From positions 1 to 64,000 of the forward strand of contig JAPLDI010000013.1 in NCBI GenBank assembly GCA_026391795.1: DNA of 64,000 bases. Reading direction: 5' to 3'. This DNA is from Bacteroidota bacterium. GTDB taxonomy: Bacteria > Bacteroidota > Bacteroidia > Bacteroidales > FEN-979. The notes beneath the pieces are model-generated. The model was not told the origin of the DNA and made no database searches. It worked only from the letters and a program-made list of their open reading frames with translations. The translations under genes and the position numbers were made by a program. Within the stretch, counting starts at the first letter, position 1. Every line of letters starts with the position of its first letter. This document shows, in pieces, positions 17,490-25,554 of the stretch.

Positions 17490-17498
17490 TTACATTTG
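17468..17498 (+). promoter_or_regulatory. Bacteroidota-type promoter of the repressor gene
   Basis: TTG at 17468-17470 and TACATTTG at 17491-17498 are 20 bp apart, matching the Bacteroidota primary sigma consensus. Transcription would start near 17505, about 30 bp before the repressor ATG. An operator-like repeat overlaps the spacer. Confidence 0.6.
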
Positions 17499-17536
17499 CG
17501 AAATAAATTAACACCATATTAATACTATTAAGCAAA

Positions 17537-17914
17537 ATGAAAGTCGACGGTAACAAGATCAAGACCCTGTTAACTCAAATCGGGTCCACCCAGAAGGAGC
17601 TTTCAAAATATTGCAAGATTAATACGGCAACGGTAAGTAAGCTCATCAAGTCTGGTCACACCAGTGAGTCCAATACCCGTTTGATAGCGAATTTCCTAAA
17701 AGTAAATCTGAATGAGATAGCGACCTTTGAGAACGGTGACCCGATACCGGGGCCTTCGGCAGAGGTGGTTTACATCAAAGACCCTGAATCTGAAAAGCAG
17801 GTACTTGAATTGATGGACAAGGTGAAGGATTTAAAGAAGATCATTGAATTGCAGGGAAAGATCATTTCCCATTTTGATCCGAACAATCAAAATAATGAAA
17901 ATCTGATACCATAA
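17537..17914 (+). CDS. XRE-family phage repressor-like regulator
   Basis: A 125-residue protein with an N-terminal XRE helix-turn-helix (residues about 4-58): TQKELSKYCKINTATVSKLI is a typical helix 2/helix 3 recognition unit. The C-terminal part (about 90-113) is a Leu/Ile heptad coiled coil, KQVLELMDKVKDLKKIIEL, likely for dimerisation. It has no LexA/CI-type S24 peptidase domain, so induction would not be by RecA-driven self-cleavage. It is the only plus-strand gene of the element and is divergent from the excisionase-like gene, as in a lysogeny switch. Confidence 0.78.
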   Translation: MKVDGNKIKTLLTQIGSTQKELSKYCKINTATVSKLIKSGHTSESNTRLIANFLKVNLNEIATFENGDPIPGPSAEVVYIKDPESEKQVLELMDKVKDLKKIIELQGKIISHFDPNNQNNENLIP

Positions 17915-18040
17915 ATAATTAACTCCAAGTGTTTGTAAACACTCAAAATATCACATATTTAATACCATGAAAAATAAAACTCTGGGAAATCCAACATAGA
18001 CAAGCGATGCAGAAAATCGTCGAAGCCCCGTCCGGTCCGC

Positions 18041-18075
18041 AAAGTCCCCCAAAAATCTTTTAGGGGACTTTTTTT
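18041..18075 (+). terminator. Rho-independent terminator
   Basis: AAAGTCCCC (18041-18049) and GGGGACTTT (18063-18071) form a 9-bp stem followed by a T-run on plus. It lies about 130 bp after the repressor gene and ends at the ATG of the GIY-YIG gene. It may end repressor transcription or a small upstream RNA that I cannot identify (17980-18040 is GC-richer than its surroundings). Confidence 0.75.
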
Positions 18076-18336
18076 ATGCCTGGATATTACGTTTATATAC
18101 TAAAAAGTCTTCGTGATTCCAGTTATTATATTGGATTCTCTAGAGATGTCGCTCATCGATTAGAGGAACATAATCAAGGGAAGAGCAATTATACCAAACT
18201 AAAAATGCCCTGGGCTGTCGTATATATGGAAGAGCACAAAACAAAAGCTGAAGCATTGAAACGGGAAAATTCCTCAAGGCCCAGCGGAGTTAACTTCCCT
18301 GCACATTCACGTTTAATTCTGCTCAGGTTAGCGTGA
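18076..18336 (+). CDS. GIY-YIG domain protein (UPF0213/UvrC-like), C-terminus altered
   Basis: An 86-residue product. YYVYILKSLRDSSYYIGFS (residues 4-22) holds the GIY-YIG pair (YVY and YIG), followed by R28, HN at 33-34 and a TKLKMPW/VVYMEE stretch, as in small stand-alone GIY-YIG proteins. The family normally ends with a Glu-containing helix (KRE..IK..) of about 15 more residues. Here KRE is followed by NSSRPSGVNFPAHS, which does not look like the family, so the end is probably replaced or frameshifted. The ATG lies directly behind the terminator, leaving almost no leader. Confidence 0.7.
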   Translation: MPGYYVYILKSLRDSSYYIGFSRDVAHRLEEHNQGKSNYTKLKMPWAVVYMEEHKTKAEALKRENSSRPSGVNFPAHSRLILLRLA

Positions 18337-18375
18337 ACCAATACGGAATCATCCAAAAAAAAACCTTGTAAAAGA

Positions 18376-18405
18376 TTGATTTTCATCCATTTTTCATTAT
18401 ATTTG
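18376..18405 (+). promoter_or_regulatory. Bacteroidota-type promoter of the disrupted surface-protein gene
   Basis: TTG at 18376-18378 and TATATTTG at 18398-18405 are 19 bp apart, an exact fit to the Bacteroidota promoter. The predicted start near 18412 leaves a leader of about 100 nt before the ATG at 18516. Confidence 0.6.
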
Positions 18406-18515
18406 GGTCGAACCATTTATATGATAAACCTTAACTAGAAATATTTAACGATAAAAGCGGCATCAGGGCCATTCCAAATACGATAATAAAAACCGGAACC
18501 CCAAAAAAATGAAGT

Positions 18516-19230
18516 ATGAAAAAACTTTCAATCTTTGTTGGATTGCTTCTGCTTTTTTGCAACACAATGCTTGCCCAGGTCGGCATCAATGCCGACAACA
18601 GTGCACCCGATCCATCATCCATGCTCGATGTGAAATCCACTTGTAAAGGGCTTTTGCCTCCCCGGATGACTACAACCCAGCGCGACGCGATAACTGCACC
18701 GGCAGCCGGTCTTATTATTTACAATACCTCAAAAAACTGTAATGAAACTTACAATGGGTCCTCCTGGGTCAGCAATACGCATTACATCAGCGAAAGTTAT
18801 GGCGGAGGGATCGTGTTTTATATCTTTGATAACGGACAGCATGGTTTAATAGCAGCCACTGCCGACCAAAGTGCTGGAATCAGATGGGATGGCCAGGGCA
18901 GATGGAGTTGATGCAGGATTAAAAAACACATCAATAATCATCGGCAGTCAGGGCCCCGTTGACGGGAATCCATTTGCAGCTACTTTGTGCAACGAATATT
19001 CAGTAACTGTCAGTGGCGTTACCTATGGCGATTGGTATCTACCCTCAAAGTATGAACTGAATTTATTGTACATCCAAAAAGCTGTTGTTGGCGGTTTTGC
19101 TGTTTCCGGCTATTGGAGTTCCACCGAGTTTGCTAATAACAAGGCGTGGACCCAGTTCTTCCCCGATGGCTACCAGGGGGGCTACTTTAAGTCCAACCCT
19201 TACTGTGTGCGGGCTGTGCGGGCTTTTTAA
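18516..19230 (+). pseudogene. Frameshifted exported DUF1566-like surface protein
   Basis: Two overlapping frames form one protein. The first (18516-18911) has a signal peptide ending MLAQ, a module [20 protein letters not shown] / GLLPPRM / IIYNTS and the start of a DUF1566-type domain ([15 protein letters not shown]). The second, one base out of phase, continues from about 18900 with [21 protein letters not shown] and the closing YWSSTEF...VRAVRAF, the normal end of that fold. A 1-bp indel near 18890-18905 therefore breaks a roughly 237-residue gene. The N-terminal module recurs three times in the large protein at 47740-51036. A sequencing error cannot be excluded. Confidence 0.7.
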
Positions 19231-19809
19231 CAATAAGAAAAATCGACTCATTCAAATTTTACACGGGAACGGACGCGGTAAGCTCATTGGTGTCTGATGT
19301 TGGGTTACTTGAATTCGTGGAGGGTTGTCACTATCCGACCGGTCGGGTTCCTCCAATTATTCCAATGACGGGAACATTGATTTAAGTATAGTTGCCGGAT
19401 CAAAAATAGTTTCATCTGCTGTCGTTATTCCTTCGCCTTAGCCCGTCCATTATTTTCCGGCAGATGGAAACGTCGCCCCTTAACGTCTTTTAAAAAATGC
19501 CAAGTTCAACAGCCAAGCTGAGCGGCATAAGAAATGCTTTTTAACAAGGTTTTATATTTCTAAGGTAAAGTTATATAGAAAACACCATTTTATCAATGAG
19601 TTACATGAACACGCTCCCGTTAATAACTTTTAAAAAACACTGTTAATATTTAAACAATCAAATTTAATTTTGCTGGCACCTGCATGGGGGTGTCATGAGT
19701 TAATTCCTTCCTTATATAGAATTCCGTAGCACTTTTTATCGCCTTTTTATGGCACCCCCATTTTTCCTTTTCTTCAGCTCACCAGCATCCAGCATCCAGC
19801 ATCCAGCTT
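19231..19809. other. Non-coding stretch with a 13-bp inverted repeat and CATCCAG tandem repeat
   Basis: No gene is visible. ATGGGGGTGTCAT (19684-19696) and ATGGCACCCCCAT (19749-19761) are inverted copies with one mismatch, 52 bp apart, giving a 78-bp MITE-like unit or a long hairpin. CATCCAG is repeated three to four times at 19783-19807, just before the 3' end of comEC. Nothing else stands out. Confidence 0.5.
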
Positions 19810-21927
19810 TTAAAACTCCTCCCTGAATGCCCCAGAAACAGAAACGGAATGACATCTCAATCCCAGCCAATGGGCTTCCTTCATCCACTCCTTCACCTTC
19901 CACAATGAATTTGAGGCATCAAAGATCACCATACCGGGATTAAAATACTTTATAACCTCCTTCAGTGTTGTCTTTGGTCCTCCTGAAATTATCAGATAAT
20001 CCACCTTCATTTTACAGGACCGGTTTCCCCGGAATACCCTGTTCACAATTCCAATTTTCTTTCCGGAAAAACCGATATAGTTTCCCTTCCTGTAAAAGCC
20101 GTCGGATTGAAATGCACTGTACCCCTTCCGGGAAGGCAGCGGATGCTGAAATTCAAACAACCCGCTGATCTTATTGATCTGCCGGTATTTCATCATCGTC
20201 TCGCTGAAAAAGGGATCATTCAGGGCAGAAAGTCCGCCAACGAGAATGCTTTTCCCTCCGGCGGTGAAATCGTACAAGCCGGGGCCCCTGACATCGTAAA
20301 CCGTAATTGTACTTGCCGCCGCCTGATGCCATCGCTCCATCAAAACATTTCCGGATAACAGGATCATCAGTGAAAGCATAGCAAACAGCCATACTTTATT
20401 CTTCCCTGAAATATAAACAGCGCAGGTTACCAGGATCATGTACAGAAGGATGGATTCAGGGAAGGTGATCACGATTCCATGCGTTACGGAGAACGGCAGT
20501 GATCCCATCCAATGGATGAAAGCATTCAGGAACCAGACCATCAGGGAGAGGGCTTTGGCAGCCACCAGCGAAATTACGGGAACAGAGCCGACGGCCAGGC
20601 AGAGGATGCCGGTATAAATGATCAGGTTCGACAGCGGGATCACGAGGATGTTGGTGATGAAAAAATAATTCGGGAATTGGTGGAAATAATAGAGACAGAG
20701 CGGTAGTGTCACCAGCTGTGCAGCCATCGAAACCGCCACGATCGACCATACTTTTTCCAGCAGCCAGTTGCCGGGAACAAAGAGGTCGTATACCGGTTTA
20801 TAGAAAAGTACGATGCCGGCCACAGCCAGGTAGGAAAGCTGGAACCCGGGATCAGCCAGGAGCACTGGCTGCCAGGCCAGGAGAAAGATCACCGAAGCCG
20901 CCAGGATATTCAGGATATCGGGATGGCGCTTCATGGTTTTTCCAGCCACCACTAAACTCAGCATGGCAGCTGCCCGCATAACCGCCGGTGACAGCCCGGT
21001 GATGAGTGCATAAACCCAAATAAAAACGATCACCAGGACAGCTCTGATTGAAGCTCCATTTTTCCTTCCCGACAGGAAAGAAAGCAGTCTTTCCAGTACG
21101 AGAAAGATCATTCCCACATGCATCCCCGACACAGAAAGAATATGCATCACCCCGGTTGCCGAGTAGTCGCGCATGAGGTCACTGTCGATCTCATCTACAT
21201 AACCCAGGAGCAATGCACCGGCCACTGCGAATTCCCTTCCTTTCAGGCCGTTGTTCCTGAGGATCATCAGCATCCTGTCTCTCCAGCATAAAGCCATCCT
21301 GAATAAAGGATTCCCCCTGCCGCGCGAGATAAGCCTCCAGTGATCAGGGTTTACATACGCCTGCCGGTAAATTCCCTTGAGCCTCAGATAGCGCCGGTTG
21401 TCAAATCCGCCCGGATTTCGTGCAACCTGGGGCAATGTAAACCGTGTAGTCATTACCAGCCGGTCACCATAACAGAGCAGCTGAGAACGCAGGCTCTTTC
21501 CGAAATATACCAGCGACATCCCATCCGTCCTGCACCAGGTCCCTCTTTCTTTCATACAGATGATCCGGATGATCGTTTTCGTGCTTTTCTGCTTCTGTAT
21601 AACCGGCTCAGTAACTTCGCCTATACAGGTCCTTTGACCCGGTTCAAAGTTTCCAAAGTAATCCTTCCTCAGAGTATCCTTTCCCGTCAGAGAGATAGAG
21701 TATGAAAGAAGTGTTGTGATGAGAATGATCAGGATCCCTGTTATCCACCTGAGAGCGTAGGGAAAGATGAATTTGTGAGAGAAGACAATGACGCTGAAAC
21801 ACAAAAGGAGCAATCCCGGAAAAACAAGGGGGACCTTTATCTCCTGTTCACTGAAGATACCGGCTGCCATACCGGTACAAACTGGCAGGATAAGCCTTAC
21901 CAGGGGAAACTGTCGCCAGGGATTCAT
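19810..21927 (-). CDS. comEC: ComEC/Rec2 family competence channel protein
   Basis: A 705-residue inner-membrane protein expected to carry single-stranded DNA into the cytoplasm during transformation. There are two N-terminal transmembrane helices, a soluble region with VARNPGGFDNRRYL (about 160-173) typical of the DUF4131/OB part, and then the Competence domain with the hallmark YSATGVMHILSVSGMHVGMI (about 245-264) and about eight membrane helices. The C-terminal lactamase-like domain is short and lacks a recognisable HxHxDH motif, as in many Bacteroidota ComEC proteins. Its 3' neighbour is a TPR protein; no other competence gene is nearby. Confidence 0.88.
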   Translation of the reverse strand: MNPWRQFPLVRLILPVCTGMAAGIFSEQEIKVPLVFPGLLLLCFSVIVFSHKFIFPYALRWITGILIILITTLLSYSISLTGKDTLRKDYFGNFEPGQRTCIGEVTEPVIQKQKSTKTIIRIICMKERGTWCRTDGMSLVYFGKSLRSQLLCYGDRLVMTTRFTLPQVARNPGGFDNRRYLRLKGIYRQAYVNPDHWRLISRGRGNPLFRMALCWRDRMLMILRNNGLKGREFAVAGALLLGYVDEIDSDLMRDYSATGVMHILSVSGMHVGMIFLVLERLLSFLSGRKNGASIRAVLVIVFIWVYALITGLSPAVMRAAAMLSLVVAGKTMKRHPDILNILAASVIFLLAWQPVLLADPGFQLSYLAVAGIVLFYKPVYDLFVPGNWLLEKVWSIVAVSMAAQLVTLPLCLYYFHQFPNYFFITNILVIPLSNLIIYTGILCLAVGSVPVISLVAAKALSLMVWFLNAFIHWMGSLPFSVTHGIVITFPESILLYMILVTCAVYISGKNKVWLFAMLSLMILLSGNVLMERWHQAAASTITVYDVRGPGLYDFTAGGKSILVGGLSALNDPFFSETMMKYRQINKISGLFEFQHPLPSRKGYSAFQSDGFYRKGNYIGFSGKKIGIVNRVFRGNRSCKMKVDYLIISGGPKTTLKEVIKYFNPGMVIFDASNSLWKVKEWMKEAHWLGLRCHSVSVSGAFREEF

Positions 21928-21985
21928 TCTAACCCGGGGGTTTACATCAATCCCTTAATCGGTCAAAAATGAAAAGGTAATAGGT

Positions 21986-22915
21986 TTAGCGGGTACAATA
22001 TTTTTCGAAATAGGCCTTGCCCATTTCAGAACCCAGTTCGTCGGCCTTCTTCCAGTCTTCACACGCACCCATCACATCCTCCATGTATTGAAGGGTGACA
22101 CCGCGTTTGAGGTATGCTTCGGTATTGTAGGGATCGATCTCGATCACTTTGGAGTAATCGTCGTAGGCGGCCTGGTATTGCTTCAGGTAAAGACAGGCAA
22201 GTGCGCGGTTCAGATAGGGATTAACATCAAAAGGCAGCAGTTTTATCGTGACGCTGAAATCGAGGATCGCATCCTCAAAATACCCTGCAGCTGCTTTCGC
22301 TGCGCCACGACTGCTGAAATATTCGGGAGAAACTGTATCATATTTGATGGCGTCGTTAAAATCTGCGATTGAGTTCTCATAATCATTCAGATTGAACCGG
22401 GCCAGTCCCCGATTGTATAAGGCAGCCGGGTAGTTTGGCCGGTACTGCAGCGCACGGGTAAAGTCATCGGAGGCATCCTTGTAATTCCCAAGGTCAAACT
22501 GGGCCAGTCCCCGGTTGAGGTAAGCCTCGACATAATCCGCCTTGATGCTGATCGCCTTGCTGTAATCGTAAATGGCCCCGGCATAATCCTTCAGGTAATC
22601 TTTTGCCAGTGCACGGTTAAAATAGGGTTCCGGGTAAGAGGGTTTCAGGTAGATCACCCTTGAAAAGTCGGCGATGGCACCTTTGTAATCCTTAAGCTCG
22701 CTGCGAACAACGCCACGGTTATAATAGGATTCGATCCTCATCGAATCCAGCGCAACAGCCCTGTCTAAAGACAATTTGGCGGCTTTGTAATCCCCCAGTT
22801 TCGCCTTCATAATCCCATCCTTCACCAGATCAGTGACCAGCGACTGGGAAAAAGCGGCAGAAAACAACGTAAAAAAGAAAAAAAACAGGGTTAGTACCCG
22901 ATTACGGATTGCCAT
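21986..22915 (-). CDS. Exported TPR-repeat protein
   Basis: A 309-residue protein with a signal peptide (hydrophobic run to FSAAFSQ, residues 1-24) followed by about seven to eight tetratricopeptide repeats in tandem, with signatures such as AYLNRGLAQFDLGNYKDASD and ALYNRGLARFNLNDYENS. TPR units bind peptides and act as scaffolds in the periplasm. It lies between comEC and a second TPR gene; both are on minus and probably arose by duplication of the type. Exact role unknown. Confidence 0.8.
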   Translation of the reverse strand: MAIRNRVLTLFFFFFTLFSAAFSQSLVTDLVKDGIMKAKLGDYKAAKLSLDRAVALDSMRIESYYNRGVVRSELKDYKGAIADFSRVIYLKPSYPEPYFNRALAKDYLKDYAGAIYDYSKAISIKADYVEAYLNRGLAQFDLGNYKDASDDFTRALQYRPNYPAALYNRGLARFNLNDYENSIADFNDAIKYDTVSPEYFSSRGAAKAAAGYFEDAILDFSVTIKLLPFDVNPYLNRALACLYLKQYQAAYDDYSKVIEIDPYNTEAYLKRGVTLQYMEDVMGACEDWKKADELGSEMGKAYFEKYCTR

Positions 22916-23015
22916 TTAAAATATGGGAATATAAGAATGAGAGAATAAGCGAATGTTTGTATTTATGAATTAAAATTTCTGCACCGCTAAGACCATAAAG
23001 CGATAAGGCATTCGC

Positions 23016-23040
23016 AATTCGTAATTCGTAATTTTTAATT
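23016..23040. repeat. Dispersed short repeat AATTCGTAATTCGTAATTTTTAATT
   Basis: AATTCGTAATTCGTAATT followed by TTTAATT occurs here and, almost unchanged, at 62665-62688. Both copies are downstream of minus-strand genes and next to short stretches containing GCTAAG/CTTAGC. It appears to be a dispersed intergenic repeat. Confidence 0.4.
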
Positions 23041-24150
23041 GCTCTTACAGTATTTAACAATAAGCTCCCTTGAGGCTTCCAATCCCAGGCTGTATGCGCG
23101 CTGGAAGTCCGCACAGGCACCTGTTTTGTCGCCCAGGTTGATCTTGGCTTTTCCGCGGTTGTCGAAAGCATCTGCATAATCGTTTTTAAGCGTGATCGCC
23201 TGGTCGAAATCACCCAAAGCGCCTTTGGAATCTCCCTGGTTCAGCTTGGCTGCTCCCCGGTTGTTATAAGCTGTTGCGTTGCCGGGATCGATGGCCAGGG
23301 CCTTGTTGTAATCCTCTACGGCACCTTTCAGATCTTTCAGATAATGCTTCATCATCCCGCGATTGGTATAGACATCCGGGTATTTGGGATCGAGTTTGGC
23401 AACCATGTCATAATTGTCAAGGGCGCCTTTAAAATCCTGCAGCATGAAACGGCAGCCGGCAATATAGTTGTACGCCATAGCTGTCGTTTTATCTTTCTCA
23501 ATGAACTTATTCATATCTTCTTCCGCTCCTTTGAAGTCCTTCTGTTCGAATTTACACACCCCCCTGCCAAAATAGGCCCTCTCAATGTTGGGGTTGATCT
23601 TGAGCACTTCATTCATGTCGTTGGTGGCATTGACATAATCCTCCAGAACCATTTCAGAGAAACCTCGTTTCAGAAAGGCGGCAGGTGTTTTATAAAGGTT
23701 AAGCGATTTTGTAAAATCATCAATGGCTCCCTGCTGATCTCCGTCCACTGCTTTCTTTTGCCCGGCGAGATAGAGTTCCTGGGCTTGTTTTTGCTTGGGG
23801 TCAACAATCACTTTTGTGGTTGGGCCAAGGTTCGCAATGGGTTTTTGCGAGATCGAGTTCAGCATCTTGGCATTCGGGCTGTTGGCCGCTTTCCTGTAAT
23901 TATTATCCAGTACGACCGGGTGATCCAGCTTCTTTCCTGTTGAGGAAGCACCGGTTTGGTTCTGCGGATCCTGTCCTGCAGCTCCCGGAGCAGTTGTTCC
24001 GTTCTGAACAGCATGAATGGTATCCGTGGCACCCGATTGTGCCGATTTTTGTTTTTCAGAGGTTTGCTGGCAGGAGGCCAGGATGGATGTCATTCCTAAG
24101 ACAACTGAAAAAAGGATAATGCGGGGTAAGGTTTTTCTCAATCTTTCCAT
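23035..24150 (-). CDS. TPR-repeat lipoprotein
   Basis: A 371-residue protein with a signal peptide ending in the lipobox LASC (Cys near residue 27), so it should be lipid-anchored. A low-complexity Gln/Thr/Gly linker (about 28-75) follows, then about six TPR units (for example PDVYTNRGMMKHYLKDLKGA and TAYNNRGAAKLNQGDSKGA). It is likely periplasmic or outer-membrane, acting in complex assembly. It lies 119 bp upstream of the other TPR gene and 34 bp downstream of lpxB. Confidence 0.8.
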   Translation of the reverse strand: MERLRKTLPRIILFSVVLGMTSILASCQQTSEKQKSAQSGATDTIHAVQNGTTAPGAAGQDPQNQTGASSTGKKLDHPVVLDNNYRKAANSPNAKMLNSISQKPIANLGPTTKVIVDPKQKQAQELYLAGQKKAVDGDQQGAIDDFTKSLNLYKTPAAFLKRGFSEMVLEDYVNATNDMNEVLKINPNIERAYFGRGVCKFEQKDFKGAEEDMNKFIEKDKTTAMAYNYIAGCRFMLQDFKGALDNYDMVAKLDPKYPDVYTNRGMMKHYLKDLKGAVEDYNKALAIDPGNATAYNNRGAAKLNQGDSKGALGDFDQAITLKNDYADAFDNRGKAKINLGDKTGACADFQRAYSLGLEASRELIVKYCKSN

Positions 24151-24184
24151 ATTTATTGTAAAGGTTTTTATTCTCTATATTAAC

Positions 24185-25303
24185 TCAATTTTTCTTCAAG
24201 TATTGTATCATCAGGCTGGCGGCCTTTGCAGAGGCTCCCTGTCCGCCCAGTCTTTCCCTGAGTCCTTCATAAGCATGGAGGATATCACTGCGTTCTTTGT
24301 CGTTTAAAATCTTTTTCACCTCTGCCCGGAGATTCTTACTGTTGAAATCCTGCTGGATCAGTTCGCGAATAACCTCCCTGTCCATGATCAGGTTCACGAG
24401 CGATATATATTTTACCTTTATCACCTGCCGGGCAACCAGGTAAGAGAAGAAATCGCCTTTGTAACATACCACCTCGGGGATGCCTATCAGGGCTGTTTCA
24501 AGCGTGGCTGTTCCCGAAGTGACCAGGGCTGCCTGTGAATGATGCAGGAGATCATAGGTCTGGCCGGTGACAACAGAAACAGGATTCCCCCTGGTGATGG
24601 AGGAATAAAAATCAGGGGCAACAGAAGGAGCACCGGCTATTACAAAATGGTTTTCCGGAAAAGCAGGAACCGCCGTCAGCATCAACTCAAGCATTTCCCG
24701 GATTTCCTGTCGCCTGCTTCCGGGAAGCAAAGCAATCAGCGGTTTATCCGGAAGGTGATTCCGCTCGAGAAATGCTTTTCTTTCAGGATAAACCGAATCC
24801 GTGTTGATCACATCCAGCAAAGGATGTCCTATAAAATCAACATCATACCCATACCTGGAATAAAACTCTTTTTCAAACGGAAGGATGACGAACATCCTGT
24901 CCACATATTTCTTTATCTTGTTAACACGGGAAGAGCGCCAGGCCCAGAGCTGCGGAGAGATGTAATAAAAAACGCGGATCCCGTGGTCATGGGCAAACTG
25001 GGCCATCCTGAGGTTAAACCCTGGATAATCAACCAGGATCAGAACATCGGGGTGATACCCAAGAATATCATTTTTACAAAACCGGATATTCTTTGCAATC
25101 GTACGGATGTGCAGCACGACCTCAAAAAAGCCCATAAAGGCAAGGTCACGGTAATGACGCACAAGTTCGGCGCCCACTCCTGCCATCAGATCGCCTCCCC
25201 AGCAACGGAAATCAGCATCCGCATCCAGCTTTTTCAGCTCTTTCATCAGGTTGGCACCATGAAGGTCGCCCGATGCCTCCCCGGCGATTATATAATACTT
25301 CAT
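24185..25303 (-). CDS. lpxB: Lipid-A-disaccharide synthase
   Basis: LpxB joins UDP-2,3-diacylglucosamine and lipid X to form the lipid A disaccharide, on the inner side of the cytoplasmic membrane. The start is taken at the ATG at 25303, giving MKYYIIAGEASGDLHGANL, the family N-terminus (372 residues); an upstream extension encodes a Cys/His-rich sequence unlike LpxB. GEASGDLHG (8-16), LLPGSRRQEI (about 193-202) and VTSGTATLETALIG (about 267-280) are family signatures. The start overlaps the stop of the small membrane gene by 4 bp (ATGA). It marks a Gram-negative cell with lipid A. Confidence 0.93.
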   Translation of the reverse strand: MKYYIIAGEASGDLHGANLMKELKKLDADADFRCWGGDLMAGVGAELVRHYRDLAFMGFFEVVLHIRTIAKNIRFCKNDILGYHPDVLILVDYPGFNLRMAQFAHDHGIRVFYYISPQLWAWRSSRVNKIKKYVDRMFVILPFEKEFYSRYGYDVDFIGHPLLDVINTDSVYPERKAFLERNHLPDKPLIALLPGSRRQEIREMLELMLTAVPAFPENHFVIAGAPSVAPDFYSSITRGNPVSVVTGQTYDLLHHSQAALVTSGTATLETALIGIPEVVCYKGDFFSYLVARQVIKVKYISLVNLIMDREVIRELIQQDFNSKNLRAEVKKILNDKERSDILHAYEGLRERLGGQGASAKAASLMIQYLKKN

Positions 25304-25554
25304 AAATGGATCACGGTTACGGCGATGATCATGATCACCGTCATGGCAAGCACGCCCCTTGCAGTACGTTCCAGCTTTGCAGTCATAAAATAATAGCGCA
25401 CCGGGACAACATTCAGCGCCACACATACGAACATGGCTTTATCCAGTGCAAAGTGTCCCACCATGATCTTTACAAGATAAATAATTCCATAGAGGATCAA
25501 AGGACAGATTAACCCGATCGCTATTCCAAGCCACACTGAATCTTTCTTAAGCAT
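25300..25554 (-). CDS. Small membrane protein between surE and lpxB
   Basis: An 84-residue protein starting at MLKKDSVWLGIAIGL (ATG at 25554, overlapping the end of surE by 8 bp). It has a helix at about 6-28 and two later hydrophobic segments (ALNVVPVRYYFMT and the C-terminal GVLAMTVIMIIAVTVI), so two or three membrane passes. Small proteins of this type commonly occur between surE and lpxB in Bacteroidota. Function unknown. Confidence 0.7.
   Translation of the reverse strand: MLKKDSVWLGIAIGLICPLILYGIIYLVKIMVGHFALDKAMFVCVALNVVPVRYYFMTAKLERTARGVLAMTVIMIIAVTVIHL

Larger units (their letters stand above)
417..17914. mobile_element. Phage-type element (prophage or capsid-forming satellite) with a cargo cassette
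   Basis: This block holds a large terminase, an S49 prohead protease with scaffold, a capsid-like protein, a primase-helicase, an XRE repressor and an excisionase-like HTH gene, almost all on the minus strand with short gaps and 4-bp overlaps. Within the window there is no portal, tail, lysis or integrase gene. The left limit is set only by the last recognisable gene and the right limit by the repressor; no attachment-site duplication was found by eye. A cargo cassette (4115-8046), visibly more AT-rich than its neighbours, sits between late genes. The element could extend left of the window. Confidence 0.75.

Noticed and set aside
17915-18040. tRNA or tmRNA end acting as a phage attachment site
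   Set aside because: No cloverleaf or T-arm motif could be drawn, and no copy of the segment is seen at the left edge.
18871-19230. Diversity-generating retroelement variable region, suggested by the VRAVRAF end and Asn codons
   Set aside because: No reverse transcriptase or matching template repeat is visible nearby; the end also fits an ordinary DUF1566 domain.
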